Source: Pantoea septica
GTDB taxonomy: Bacteria > Pseudomonadota > Gammaproteobacteria > Enterobacterales > Enterobacteriaceae
Direction: 5' to 3'
NCBI RefSeq assembly: GCF_002095575.1
Contig: NZ_MLJJ01000021.1
Span: 17,309 to 81,308 of the forward strand
DNA: 64,000 bases
This document shows, piece after piece, positions 29,192 to 37,778 of this stretch. A program made the position numbers and the translations under genes. The notes under the pieces were generated by a model that worked only from the letters and a program-made list of their open reading frames with translations, had not been told where the DNA came from and did no database searches. Numbering within the stretch: the stretch's first letter is position 1; every line of letters begins with the position of its first letter.

Positions 29192-30175
29192 ATGAGAACG
29201 GTAAAAAGCTATCCCGAGTCCTGGCCGCTGCATACCCCTTTCGTCATCGCCCGCGGTAGCCGCACCGAAGCGAAAGTGGTGGTGGTGGAGATTGAAGAGA
29301 ACGGCGTCAAAGGCACAGGCGAGGCGACCCCCTATGCGCGCTATGGCGAAACGGAAGCCTCGGTGCTGGCGCAGATCGCGGAGATTCTGCCGGCACTGCA
29401 GCAGGGCATGACGCGCGACGCTCTCCAGCGGGCGATGCCGGCCGGCGCGGCGCGCAACGCTATCGACAGCGCGCTGTGGGATCTGCAGAGCCGCCAGCAG
29501 CGCCAGGATCTCTGGGCGCTGAACGGCGTTGCGGCGCCCGCAGAGGTGGTGACGGCGCAGACCGTCAGCATTGATACCCCCGAAGCGATGGCGAGCAGCG
29601 CCCGGGCGCTCTGGCAGCACGGCGCGAGGCTGCTGAAAATCAAGCTGGACGACTCCTTTATCACCGAGCGGCTGGTGGCGATCCGCACGGCGGTGCCGCA
29701 GGCGACGCTGATTGTCGACGCCAATGAGTCCTGGCAGGCCGAAGGGCTGGCTGCGCGTTGCCAGCTGCTGGCGGATCTGGAGGTGGCGATGCTGGAGCAG
29801 CCGCTGCCCGCCGGACAGGATGCGGCGCTGGCGAACTTTATCCATCCGCTGCCGATCTGCGCTGACGAAAGCTGCCATACCCGCGACAGTCTGCCCGCGC
29901 TGCGGGGACGCTATGAGATGGTCAATATCAAGCTGGATAAAGCGGGCGGGCTGACCGAAGCGCTGGCGCTGGCCGCAGAGGCGAAGAGGCTCGGGCTGGA
30001 GGTGATGCTCGGCTGCATGATCTGCACCTCGCGCGCGATTCATGCCGCGCTGCCGCTGGCGCCGACGGCGCGCTTCGCCGATCTCGATGGGCCGACCTGG
30101 CTGGCGGTGGATGTCGAGCCCGCCATTCAGGTCAGCGCGGGTAAAGTGGTTATCGCTGCCAGCGAAGCAGGCTGA
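29192..30175 (+). CDS. ycjG: YcjG, L-Ala-D/L-Glu epimerase
   Basis: Enolase-superfamily enzyme (327 residues) of murein peptide recycling that epimerises L-Ala-D-Glu to L-Ala-L-Glu. The Lys-x-Lys acid/base pair lies in LLKIKLDD, the metal ligands in IVDANESW, LEQPLPAG and ADESCHT, and the opposite lysine in NIKLDKAGG. AGAG before the ATG is the SD. Its 3' end overlaps that of the convergent mpaA by 26 bases. Confidence 0.95.
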   Translation: MRTVKSYPESWPLHTPFVIARGSRTEAKVVVVEIEENGVKGTGEATPYARYGETEASVLAQIAEILPALQQGMTRDALQRAMPAGAARNAIDSALWDLQSRQQRQDLWALNGVAAPAEVVTAQTVSIDTPEAMASSARALWQHGARLLKIKLDDSFITERLVAIRTAVPQATLIVDANESWQAEGLAARCQLLADLEVAMLEQPLPAGQDAALANFIHPLPICADESCHTRDSLPALRGRYEMVNIKLDKAGGLTEALALAAEAKRLGLEVMLGCMICTSRAIHAALPLAPTARFADLDGPTWLAVDVEPAIQVSAGKVVIAASEAG

Positions 30176-30857
30176 TCATCGGCGCCAGATAGCGCTCCGT
30201 CGCTTCATCCACTGAAATCGCCGGCATCTCGGCGGTGATGCAGGGCAGGCCGAGGTCGTTGCACCAGCTTCCGAACGAGCCGGGCGTGTCGTAACCGACG
30301 CTGCTCACCAGCGGCAGCGCGGTCTGCTGCGCCAGCCAGTGGCCGAGTTCGCTGCCGCGCGGATCGTCGATGCAGGCGAGCGGCTCATGCCAGGAGACCA
30401 CCCAGCGCGGCTTCAGCCCGTGGATCAGCTCGCACAGCGCCTGGGTTTCCGGCTCGGAGCCGGGCCGCTCCCCGGTCGAGAGCAGCACGTCGCGCGCCTC
30501 GGCGGCGCTGTTCCAGCGATAGACCGTCTCGCCGCTCTGCCAGTTGGCCGCCGGAAAGTTGCGGTTGAGATCGACGCCGTGCGCGTTGGCGCGCAGGCCC
30601 AGCTGACAGCCATCCGGATTGACCGCTAGCACCACGTGATGACGGCGCAGCCGGTCCGGCAGCGTGCGCATCGCGGCGGACAGGGTAGCGACGGCGGCGT
30701 TTTCATCTCCATGAGTGCCTGCCAGTATCAGCCCGCTGTCGCTATCGGCAGCCGGCGCGGGAAACCAGAGCAGGGGCGCGCCCAGCACGCTGTCGCCGTA
30801 GCGCTGATACGGAATCTCAAGTTTGCCGCGTCGTGGACGCGGGTGTAACACCGTCAT
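30150..30857 (-). CDS. mpaA: MpaA, murein tripeptide amidase A
   Basis: M14 zinc carboxypeptidase of 235 residues that cuts the gamma-D-Glu-Dap bond of murein tripeptide, giving L-Ala-D-Glu for YcjG. Zinc ligands are in GTHGDENA (His and Glu) and in WVVSWHEPL (His); DLNRNFPA carries the substrate-binding Arg/Asn, and ITAEMP near the end the catalytic Glu. Cytoplasmic. Its order with ycjG and mppA forms a murein recycling cluster. Confidence 0.95.
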   Translation of the reverse strand: MTVLHPRPRRGKLEIPYQRYGDSVLGAPLLWFPAPAADSDSGLILAGTHGDENAAVATLSAAMRTLPDRLRRHHVVLAVNPDGCQLGLRANAHGVDLNRNFPAANWQSGETVYRWNSAAEARDVLLSTGERPGSEPETQALCELIHGLKPRWVVSWHEPLACIDDPRGSELGHWLAQQTALPLVSSVGYDTPGSFGSWCNDLGLPCITAEMPAISVDEATERYLAPMISLLRWQR

Positions 30858-31013
30858 CGGCTTTCTCCTTTATTGCCCTCTTCAGACAAAGTAGCGGAAA
30901 AGCCGCGCGTGGAAAATCGCTATTTATCCTTCAGGCATTTACGCTACAGTGCCCGGGTCATGCTGCGCCCTGCAGTGCGTTGCGCAGCGCTTCATTAGGG
31001 TAAGGGAGTGAAG

Positions 31014-32633
31014 ATGAAAAGCACATTTCGCAAGACGCTGACGGCGCTGATCCTCGCCGCCATCGCGACGCCGACGCTGGCGGCGCAGCCGCCGGCTGGC
31101 GCGCAGCTGGCCGCCCAGCAGGAGATTGTCCGCCATATCAAAGACGAGCCCGCCTCGCTCGATCCGATGAAAGCGGTCGGCCTGCCGGAAATTCAGGTGA
31201 TCCGCGATCTCTTCGAAGGACTGACCAACCAGGATGCGCAGGGCAACATCGTGCCGGGCGTGGCTGAAAGCTGGAGCAGCAGCGACAATAAAACCTGGAT
31301 CTTTACGCTGCGCGGCAATGCGAAATGGTCCAACGGCGAGCCGGTGACGGCGCAGGATTTCGTCTACAGCTGGCAGCGTCTGGTTGAGCCGAAAAACAGT
31401 TCGCCTTTTGCCTTGTTCGCCGGGCTGGCGGGCATCAGCAACGCGGGCGCGATAACCAAAGGTGAGATGCCGGCGGATCGGCTCGGCGTCAGCGCCGTCG
31501 ACGCGCAGCACCTCAAAGTGACGCTCGACCGTCCGGTGCCCTGGTTTCCGGCGCTGGCGGCCAACGTGGCGCTTTTCCCGGTGCCGCAGCGCGTTATCGC
31601 CAGCGCGGGCGACGTCTGGACCGCGCCGGGCAAGCTGGTGGGCAACGGCGCCTATCAGCTGGAATCGCGCGTGGTGAATGAGAAAATTGTGCTGACGCGC
31701 AATCCAGCCTACTGGGACGACGCGCATTCGGTGCTGACCAAAGTGACCTTTATTCCCATCAACGAAGAGTCCAGCGCCACCAGGCGCTACCGCGCGGGCG
31801 ATATCGATATCACCGAATCGTTCCCGAAAAACCTTTACGCGCAGCTGAAAAAAACGCTGCCGGGCGAGGTGTATACGCCTGACCAGCTCGGCACCTACTA
31901 CTACGCCTTCAACACCCAAAAGGGCGCCACGGCGGATGCGCGCGTGCGCAAGGCGCTGTCGTGGAGCATTGACCGCCGCATTATCGCGGAAAAAGTGCTG
32001 GGTACCGGCGAGAAACCTGCCTGGCGCTTTACGCCCGACGTGACCGCAGGCTTTAAACCGGCGCAGTCCTATATCGAGCAGCACAGCCAGCGGGAGCTTA
32101 ACGCTCAGGCGAAGGCGCTGCTGGCCTCCGCGGGTTACGGCCCTGGGCGGCCGCTGCACCTGACGCTGCTCTACAACACCTCGGAAAGCCATCAGAAAAT
32201 CGCTATCGCCGTCGCGTCGATGTGGAAGAAGAACCTCGGCGTTCAGGTCACGCTGCAGAATCAGGAGTGGAAGACCTATATCGACAGTCGCAACAGCGGC
32301 AATTTCGACGTGATCCGCGCCTCCTGGGTCGGCGACTACAATGAACCCTCTACCTTCCTCAGCCTGCTGACCAGCGGCAACAGCAGCAATATCGCGCGCT
32401 TCAGCAACGCCGACTACGATGCGGTGCTCGCCAGAGCGAGGGGCGAAACCCAGGCCGAGGCGCGCAACAGCGACTACAACAAGGCGGAGCAGATTCTGGC
32501 GGACCAGGCGCCGATCGCGCCGATCTATCAGTACACCAACGGCCGCCTGATCAAGCCGTGGGTGAAAGGCTACCCCATCAACAACCCCGAAGATGTCGCC
32601 TACAGCCGCGAGCTGTGGATCGAAAAACATTAA
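31014..32633 (+). CDS. mppA: MppA, periplasmic murein tripeptide-binding protein
   Basis: Family 5 solute-binding protein, 539 residues, that brings L-Ala-D-Glu-Dap to the Opp transporter. A signal peptide (MKSTFRKTLTALILAAIATP then TLAAQ) precedes QEIVRHIKDEPASLDP. FNTQKGATADARVRKALSW and the near-identical C-terminus ending PEDVAYSRELW match E. coli MppA rather than OppA. TAAGGGAG lies seven bases before the ATG at 31014; a GTG two codons earlier is too close to it. An inverted repeat (32641-32661) follows the stop. Confidence 0.95.
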   Translation: MKSTFRKTLTALILAAIATPTLAAQPPAGAQLAAQQEIVRHIKDEPASLDPMKAVGLPEIQVIRDLFEGLTNQDAQGNIVPGVAESWSSSDNKTWIFTLRGNAKWSNGEPVTAQDFVYSWQRLVEPKNSSPFALFAGLAGISNAGAITKGEMPADRLGVSAVDAQHLKVTLDRPVPWFPALAANVALFPVPQRVIASAGDVWTAPGKLVGNGAYQLESRVVNEKIVLTRNPAYWDDAHSVLTKVTFIPINEESSATRRYRAGDIDITESFPKNLYAQLKKTLPGEVYTPDQLGTYYYAFNTQKGATADARVRKALSWSIDRRIIAEKVLGTGEKPAWRFTPDVTAGFKPAQSYIEQHSQRELNAQAKALLASAGYGPGRPLHLTLLYNTSESHQKIAIAVASMWKKNLGVQVTLQNQEWKTYIDSRNSGNFDVIRASWVGDYNEPSTFLSLLTSGNSSNIARFSNADYDAVLARARGETQAEARNSDYNKAEQILADQAPIAPIYQYTNGRLIKPWVKGYPINNPEDVAYSRELWIEKH

Positions 32634-32640
32634 GCCCTGC

Positions 32641-32661
32641 GCGGCCTGCCTGGCAGGCCGC
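32641..32661 (+). terminator. inverted repeat after mppA
   Basis: GCGGCCTG and CAGGCCGC pair around CCTGG, directly after the mppA stop. There is no T-run, so this is a weak or Rho-assisted terminator or a stabilising hairpin. Confidence 0.45.
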
Positions 32662-32752
32662 CCCCAGACACCTTTGCTCACAGCCTGAGGATTGCAACTC
32701 AACCGCGTCGCGCTAGACTGTATCGTATTGATTTTGGTAGCGAGGCAAGTGA

Positions 32753-33736
32753 GTGAACGTCATTGAAGGCAAAGCGCTGCAGGTATCGGACGCCATAATC
32801 GCCTGCCAGCTTGATGGCAAGGGCGGCCTGATCCCCATCGAAGATAAGGACGTCATCCACTGCGAGCGTCCCTGCTGGCTGCATCTTAACTATACCCATC
32901 GACAGAGTGCCGACTGGCTGCAGTCTACGCCGCTTATCCCCGACACGGTGCGCGACGCGCTGGCGGGAGACAGCATGCGGCCGCGCGTCAGCCGCCTTGG
33001 CGACGGCTTTATGATCGTGCTGCGCAGCGTCAACCACAACGCCGACTCCCGGCCGGAACAGCTGGTGGCGATGCGGGTTTTTATCAACGACAAGCTGATC
33101 GTTTCGACGCGCCGTCGCAAGGTGTATGCGGTGGACGCGGTGCTGACCGATCTGCAGAACGGTAACGGTCCGGAAGATGGCGGCAGCTGGCTGGTGGACA
33201 TCTGCGACGCGCTGACCGATCACGCCAGCGAATTTATCGAAGAACTGCATGACAAAATTATCGTGCTGGAGGATGCGTTGCTGGACCAGCGCGTGCCGGC
33301 GCGCGGCGAGCTGTCGCTGTTGCGCAAGCAGCTGATCGTGATGCGGCGCTATATGACGCCGCAGCGCGACGTCTATTCGCGTCTCGCCAGCGAGAAACTG
33401 CCCTGGATGGATGACAGCGACCGCCGCCGTATGCAGGAGGTCTCTGACAGGCTAGGGCGCGGGCTGGACGATCTCGACGCCGGCGTGGCGCGTACCGCGG
33501 TGCTGGCCGATGAGGTCGCCTCGCAGATGGCGGAGGCGATGAACCGCCGCACCTATACCATGTCGCTGCTGGCGATGATCTTTCTGCCGACCACTTTTCT
33601 GACCGGGCTGTTTGGCGTTAACCTCGGCGGCATTCCGGGCGCCAACTGGCATCTTGGCTTCAGCATGTTCTGCCTGCTGCTGCTGATCATGATTATCGGC
33701 GTCGCCTGGTGGCTGAAACGGCGGCGCTGGCTGTGA
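32753..33736 (+). CDS. zntB: ZntB, zinc transporter of the CorA family
   Basis: 327-residue 2-TM-GxN transporter. A long cytoplasmic N-terminal funnel domain is followed by two helices at the C-terminus, with the signature [12 protein letters not shown] between them, in place of CorA's GMN. ZntB carries Zn2+ by proton coupling in E. coli. The start is GTG at 32753 (reads MNVIEGKA). Conserved position between mppA/mpaA and fnrS-ttcA. Confidence 0.95.
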   Translation: MNVIEGKALQVSDAIIACQLDGKGGLIPIEDKDVIHCERPCWLHLNYTHRQSADWLQSTPLIPDTVRDALAGDSMRPRVSRLGDGFMIVLRSVNHNADSRPEQLVAMRVFINDKLIVSTRRRKVYAVDAVLTDLQNGNGPEDGGSWLVDICDALTDHASEFIEELHDKIIVLEDALLDQRVPARGELSLLRKQLIVMRRYMTPQRDVYSRLASEKLPWMDDSDRRRMQEVSDRLGRGLDDLDAGVARTAVLADEVASQMAEAMNRRTYTMSLLAMIFLPTTFLTGLFGVNLGGIPGANWHLGFSMFCLLLLIMIIGVAWWLKRRRWL

Positions 33737-33813
33737 CAATAATGTAATCAACGTGTTCCTAAGGTTCACATCAGGACAATAATGCGCGGCAACACGGAAA
33801 AAAGGGAAAAAAG

Positions 33814-33827
33814 CTGATCGAGGTCAA
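33814..33827. promoter_or_regulatory. FNR box of fnrS
   Basis: CTGATCGAGGTCAA matches TTGAT-N4-ATCAA in eight of ten conserved bases. Its centre is 42.5 bases before the fnrS start, the class II activating position for FNR. Confidence 0.7.
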
Positions 33828-33862
33828 TACCCCTCCAGGACAATAGCGGCAAACTCAGTTCC

Positions 33863-33985
33863 GCAGGTGAATGCAACGTCAAGCGATGGGCGTTGCGCTC
33901 CATATTGTCTTACTTCCTTTTTTTAGAATTACTGCATAGCACATATTAATTCGATACGCCGGCCTTATCCGCCGGCTTTTTTTTT
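33863..33985 (+). ncRNA. fnrS: FnrS, anaerobically induced small RNA
   Basis: The 5' part GCAGGTGAATGCAACGTCAA, followed by GCGATGGGCGTTGCGCTCC, and the middle stretch TCTTACTTCC are the conserved parts of E. coli FnrS, as is the placement between zntB and ttcA. The 3' hairpin (GCCGG-CCTTATC-CCGGC) and nine T form the terminator, for a total of about 122 nucleotides. With Hfq it represses aerobic functions such as sodB, maeA and gpmA when FNR is active. Confidence 0.93.
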
Positions 33986-34043
33986 GCCCCTGCGGCTGAG
34001 TTATACCTATGCTTGAAGGACAACGACCAGAGAGGAGCAGGGT

Positions 34044-34190
34044 ATGACATCTATTTTCGCCAGCGATCCGATTCCGACCGATCCCGTCCCGATCCCCGAT
34101 CCAATACCGCAACCGCCGCCGAATCCGCAACCGGATCCGCCGCCAGAACCGGGTTATCCGCCGATCCTCGATCCGCTGCCGCACAGGTAA
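34044..34190 (+). CDS. 48-residue proline-rich small protein, unknown
   Basis: Starts ATG with a strong SD (GAGGAG) and ends at a terminator seven bases after the stop. Reads MTSIFASDPIPTDPVPIP, then repeated Asp-Pro, Gln-Pro and Pro-Pro-Pro units, ending LDPLPHR. Twenty of 48 residues are proline, with two Pro-Pro-Pro tracts, so translation should depend on EF-P. There is no signal peptide or membrane helix. I do not recognise it. It has its own gap after fnrS and a plausible Shine-Dalgarno and terminator, which favours a real gene over a chance frame. Confidence 0.6.
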   Translation: MTSIFASDPIPTDPVPIPDPIPQPPPNPQPDPPPEPGYPPILDPLPHR

Positions 34191-34196
34191 AAAAAA

Positions 34197-34224
34197 GGGC
34201 GCGCTTGCACAGCGCGCCCTTTTT
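34197..34224. terminator. bidirectional Rho-independent terminator
   Basis: GGGCGCGC and GCGCGCCC form an eight-base-pair stem around TTGCACA, flanked by A6 and T5, so it can end both the proline-rich gene and the convergent ttcA. Confidence 0.9.
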
Positions 34225-34238
34225 GCATCAGCTGCGGA

Positions 34239-35168
34239 TTAGGGCAGCTGCAGCACGTCGAGGCGCACCGCCGGCACGGCATCGTCCTCTTCCTGCCAGC
34301 CGACAGGCTGCACGGGCAGCGTTTCGCGGTCAAAGGCGAGATCGCCGCCGTCCACGACCGCATCGCCGTGCTGGATGCCTTTGAAATCGAACAGCGCGGT
34401 ATCCGCCAGGTGCGATGGCACAACGTTTTGCATCGCGCTGAACATCGTCTCGAGCCGTCCCGGATAGCGCTTATCCCAGTCGCGCAGCATATCGCCGATC
34501 ACCTGACGCTGCAGGTTCGGCTGCGAACCGCAAAGGTTGCAGGGAATGATCGGGAACTTGCGCGCCTCAGAGAAGCGTACGATATCTTTTTCGCGGCAGT
34601 AGGCCAGCGGACGGATCACGATATGCCTGCCGTCGTCGCTCATCAGCTTCGGCGGCATGCCTTTCATTTTGCCGCCATAGAACATGTTCAAAAACAGCGT
34701 CTGCATAATGTCGTCGCGATGGTGGCCCAGCGCGATTTTCGTGCAGCCCAGCTCGGTGGCGGTACGATAGAGAATGCCGCGGCGCAGGCGCGAACAGAGC
34801 GAGCAGGTCGTTTTGCCTTCCGGGATCTTCTCTTTAACGATGGAGTAGGTGTCTTCCTCGACAATCTTGTACTCGACGCCCAGCGTCTCCAGATATTCCG
34901 GCAGGATATGCCCCGGAAAGCCCGGCTGTTTCTGGTCGAGGTTGACCGCCACCAGCGAGAAGTTAACCGGCGCGCTCTGCTGCAGATTGCGCAGGATTTC
35001 CAGCAGCGTATAGCTGTCTTTGCCGCCTGACAGGCAGACCATAATGCGGTCGCCCTCTTCAATCATGTTGTAATCGGCGATAGCGGCGCCGACGTTGCGA
35101 CGCAGGCGCTTCTGGAGTTTGTTAAGGTTGTACTGTTCTTTCTTGTCAACCGTTTGATTTTCTTGCAT
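34239..35168 (-). CDS. ttcA: TtcA, tRNA 2-thiocytidine-32 synthetase
   Basis: 309-residue PP-loop ATPase with an iron-sulfur cluster that thiolates cytidine 32 of some tRNAs. The PP-loop is [13 protein letters not shown] near residue 50; TTCSLCSRL and [11 protein letters not shown] provide the Cys-x2-Cys pairs, and [14 protein letters not shown] is conserved. I start at [15 protein letters not shown] (35168) as in E. coli. ttcA is the attachment site of the Rac prophage in E. coli; an integrase remnant lies 68 bases upstream of the start here. Confidence 0.97.
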   Translation of the reverse strand: MQENQTVDKKEQYNLNKLQKRLRRNVGAAIADYNMIEEGDRIMVCLSGGKDSYTLLEILRNLQQSAPVNFSLVAVNLDQKQPGFPGHILPEYLETLGVEYKIVEEDTYSIVKEKIPEGKTTCSLCSRLRRGILYRTATELGCTKIALGHHRDDIMQTLFLNMFYGGKMKGMPPKLMSDDGRHIVIRPLAYCREKDIVRFSEARKFPIIPCNLCGSQPNLQRQVIGDMLRDWDKRYPGRLETMFSAMQNVVPSHLADTALFDFKGIQHGDAVVDGGDLAFDRETLPVQPVGWQEEDDAVPAVRLDVLQLP

Positions 35169-35235
35169 TAAGTTATATCTCAGCAATCAAAAGAGGGCAG
35201 ATAACGCGCAGCGCTTCGGCGCGCCATCCTGCTAT

Positions 35236-35340
35236 TCAGCATAGCCAGCAGGCAAAAGTATGCCGCGTATGGTACGGATTACGGCGGCGAATGCCAGCAC
35301 GTTTTATCGCGGCGTCCCAGCGTGAATCGATGCGTGCCAG
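35236..35340 (-). pseudogene. remnant of a tyrosine recombinase (phage integrase)
   Basis: The minus strand reads WDAAIKRAGIRRRNPYHTRH followed by TFACWLC and a stop. This matches the catalytic-domain stretch of phage integrases in which AGIRYRNPYQTRHTFAS carries the Arg of the HxxR box. The frame stops right after it and the sequence upstream (in the same frame to 35469) is not clearly integrase-like, so this is a decayed fragment lacking the catalytic tyrosine. Its location beside ttcA fits an ancient Rac-type integration. Confidence 0.6.
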
Positions 35341-35343
35341 CGT

Positions 35344-35783
35344 GGACAGATACTGGAAAGCGAGTAGAAGGGGCAGAGGTCGATCTCCAGACGCCGCGAT
35401 TGAGCCAACTGCAGGAGCGAGACTACAGGAAGCACCGCCTGCGTGACATTGAAGGAAAGGCGAAGGCATATAGCGGGATATCAGCCTGGCTTTTTTTGAT
35501 AAATTTTTAACAAGCGTAAAATTTTATTAATCTGGCCTGCAGACGGATTTTTTTCGCGCGCGCTATAAAAGACTGTTTTCCATTTAAATTTACCGGCTTG
35601 GCGTCTGGCTTAATATTCCCCCTTATCCGACTCGCTTATTTAAATTTATTCACCAGGGTGTCTGGTCTCGCTTGAAAATGGCGGCGTCTCTTCTAGAATA
35701 AAAATCGTAACACGAAAACGGCTGGCATAACTGATTTATGCTGGTTGCCATTTTTAATAGCACTATATATCCAGGAGGATAAT
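35344..35783. other. AT-rich intergenic region upstream of the KGG gene
   Basis: Composition changes from GC-rich to AT-rich here. No coding frame convinces. The last 60 bases should contain the promoter of the KGG-repeat gene; I cannot fix its elements. Confidence 0.4.
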
Positions 35784-35963
35784 ATGGCCGAACATCGTGG
35801 TGGTTCAGGTAACTTTGCAGAAAATCCTGAAAAAGCATCAGAAGCAGGCAAAAAAGGCGGGCAGAACAGCGGGGGTAATTTCGCTAATGACCGTGAGAAA
35901 GCTTCCGAAGCGGGTAAAAAAGGTGGCCAAAACAGCCACGGCGGCGGGCGTAAGTCTGATTAA
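35784..35963 (+). CDS. YciG-like KGG-repeat stress protein
   Basis: 59-residue hydrophilic protein, rich in Gly, Lys and Asn, with two copies of the KGG/con-10 motif: GNFAENPEKASEAGKKGGQN and GNFANDREKASEAGKKGGQN. YciG-type proteins are RpoS-controlled and required for motility or stress survival in E. coli relatives, and resemble conidiation protein Con-10; they are likely disordered. SD AGGAGG five bases before ATG. A terminator follows. A paralogue lies at 37779. Confidence 0.93.
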   Translation: MAEHRGGSGNFAENPEKASEAGKKGGQNSGGNFANDREKASEAGKKGGQNSHGGGRKSD

Positions 35964-35993
35964 TCAGAAAGATAAGAACTGATTAAACCGCAG

Positions 35994-36025
35994 GCCCCGG
36001 CATTCGTGCCGGGGCTTTGATTTTT
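35994..36025 (+). terminator. Rho-independent terminator of the KGG gene
   Basis: GCCCCGGCA and TGCCGGGGC pair around a TTCG tetraloop and are followed by TTTGATTTTTC. Confidence 0.85.
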
Positions 36026-36268
36026 CTTTGATTTGAACTTACTCCATAGATTGCCAGGGGTTATATTCGTGCTGGATAGCATTGCGGCTAAAAATATTAA
36101 TAGCTTTAGCAAGCGAGCCGTTATTCTACAGGCTGTTAACGGAAAATGAATAGGGCTATTCCTCTGCCTCGGGTTATTTAAGTTCATGGCCGACCGCCTA
36201 ATATGAGCGTCAGAATTATTTTCAGGGCAAAGCGATGTGGCGCTATGGGTTAAGCTGCTTAAGAAAAC
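36026..36268. other. AT-rich gap without recognised gene
   Basis: Open minus-strand codons here (to 36187) have no SD and a composition of random sequence; I do not call a gene. Confidence 0.35.
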
Positions 36269-36467
36269 TCAGCCGATCTGTCCGCTTTTCCAGCCGTTTC
36301 GGGCAGCAGGGAAATGGCTCTCTTTGCCGGTACATTCCTCATACCAGCAGCCCTCAGCAAAAAGATAGCGCACTTTTAATACTTGCCCCAAAACGCTGGC
36401 TCGTCACCTGAACCTGAAACCGTTCAATCTGCCGAAAGAAAGTTTTCCAGCGCAGATAGCAGCATAT
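36269..36467 (-). pseudogene. possible degenerate coding fragment
   Basis: On the minus strand one frame reads WKTFFRQIERFQVQVTSQRF and, after a one-base shift at a GGGG run (about 36360), the next frame reads GQVLKVRYLFAEGCWYEECT followed by GKESHFPAARNGWKSGQIG and a stop. Both halves look protein-like and join smoothly, which suggests a small frameshifted gene. I do not recognise the family, there is no proper start, and chance cannot be excluded. Confidence 0.25.
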
Positions 36468-37024
36468 TCACGTTTTTTTCTCCTGGGCTTTTTTGCCCCG
36501 TCTGTATTCTTCGAAGTAGGGGAGCATCTCCAGAAAAAAAATCGATATAAAAACAAACACAATATAGCCCGTTGGTAGCGGATCCGATCTTAGCGTTAGC
36601 TCATACCTTGCGGGCTCGTTACCCAATCCAAACAATGCCTGAAACTGCCCCCAGTGCCTTGAAATGACCAGCAACAGAGCCATTAGCGGAACCATTTCAA
36701 GGAAGCTGTGTATGTGTTGCTCGACAGGAGAGACTTTCCTGGCTGTAACCGCATAACTGACATCCCACAGAGCTGTAGCCTCATGGCAGAAAAAAAGACA
36801 ATCATACTTAATATAACCAGCGCATTAACATCCAGGAAAAGTGCCGAAAGCAACGGAATACTCATTTCCAGAAACATAAGGATATGAATATAAGTTTCCT
36901 TTAAGCCTGTTGTCGTTTCAATATCTGTTGCTCTGTGACAAATCCAGTCAGCAAACCCGGCGATAAGCCATACGGGTAAGACAAAATAGAGTAACAGAAA
37001 CATTTGCGGATCCAGAGGGTTCAT
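36468..37024 (-). pseudogene. conserved multi-helix inner membrane protein, frameshifted
   Basis: Two frames together encode one protein of about 185 residues. The first part (from ATG at 37024) has MFLLLYFVLPVWLIAGFADW, CHRATDIE and a second and third helix; after a T-run it continues in the other frame as HEATALWDVSYAVTARKVSP, then HIHSFLEMVPLMALLLVISRH and PLPTGYIVFVFISIF to the stop. The break is at the 7-base A run at 36790-36796 (plus strand); one more base would restore the frame and give the family-like FFFCHEATALWDV. Related proteins are uncharacterised and often sit near stress genes. It may be a recent mutation or a sequencing error. Confidence 0.65.
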
Positions 37025-37057
37025 ACAGGTATCCTGTGAGTTTAGATTTCTGAACAT

Positions 37058-37536
37058 AACGCTGCCAGTCTGTTTGAGTTCGCCCGTTTTGCAGGTTAAT
37101 AGCCTGTTCTGACATGCCAGTAATTTGATGCCTCCTGTTAATCAGGCCATCCCTGTATTAGCTCACTCTTTTTGCGAGCAGCTTAACGCCGTTTGAAATG
37201 AACAGAATATAAACCCTTATCCAGCTTGTATCAAAGGGTCTGATTCGTATTTCTGTGGCTGATCCGACAGGAAGTCAGAGCCATCGTAACTGGAGTGAAA
37301 TCGGCATTTCTCCCTGTTAAATTACAGCCATACATCCAGTATCATAATAATAAATGGTACATCTGGTTATAAATGCGCAAATGAATGTATGTTTATCTTT
37401 CAGGTTTCATGGCTACAAAATATACATGAAAAATGTTTCTTAATATTTTTATATTAAAATCAATTGATTGGGTTAAATTTCAGTAACGATCTGGAAAAAA
37501 AGTGTGCGATAAACTCTTTTTTATAACGATTTTAAT
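37058..37536. other. AT-rich intergenic region
   Basis: No credible gene. A weak inverted repeat TTTCATG/CATGAAA with a 13-base spacer lies near 37406-37432. Confidence 0.35.
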
Positions 37537-37552
37537 CGTGATCAAGATCACG
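37537..37552. promoter_or_regulatory. candidate CRP binding site
   Basis: CGTGATCAAGATCACG is a perfect 7-2-7 palindrome and contains GTGA-N6-TCAC, differing from the 16-base CRP consensus TGTGATCTAGATCACA only at the ends and centre. It lies about 240 bases upstream of the second KGG gene, so a distant or intermediate promoter would be needed. Confidence 0.5.
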
Positions 37553-37572
37553 TTTCGTCACATTTTGCAAAA

Positions 37573-37599
37573 TTGTACAACTAAAATTAAGTTGTACAA
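37573..37599. repeat. 10-bp inverted repeat with two TTGTACAA sites
   Basis: TTGTACAACT and AGTTGTACAA are exact inverted copies around AAAATTA. Each arm holds the 8-base palindrome TTGTACAA, with 19 bases between the two centres. This could be a pair of operator sites or a hairpin at the 5' end of a transcript. It lies 20 bases after the candidate CRP site. Confidence 0.6.
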
Positions 37600-37778
37600 A
37601 AAGACAGAAAATATTGTGTTGCATGAGTTGTTTATATTAAAAGAAAAAGAAAGTCCTGTTATTAGCGTAGCGGCTAACCGGCTTAGGCACTGTATTTTTT
37701 TTTGGTTGAATTTTTTACGTATCAAAACCATATTTCACTCATCCTGAGTAAATAAATTTTTAAACCTGAGGTGATGAT
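37600..37778. other. leader of the second KGG gene
   Basis: AT-rich; an open frame covering 37502-37747 runs through the regulatory repeats and lacks an SD, so I read it as chance. Confidence 0.35.

Noticed and set aside
32641..32661. Strong Rho-independent terminator after mppA
   Set aside because: The stem is strong but no T-run follows, so only a weak terminator is listed.
35960..36187. Minus-strand frame of 75 codons
   Set aside because: Overlaps the terminator of the KGG gene, no SD, low-complexity composition.
37502..37747. Plus-strand frame of 81 codons upstream of the second KGG gene
   Set aside because: It runs through the CRP-like site and inverted repeat, lacks an SD and has no recognisable features.
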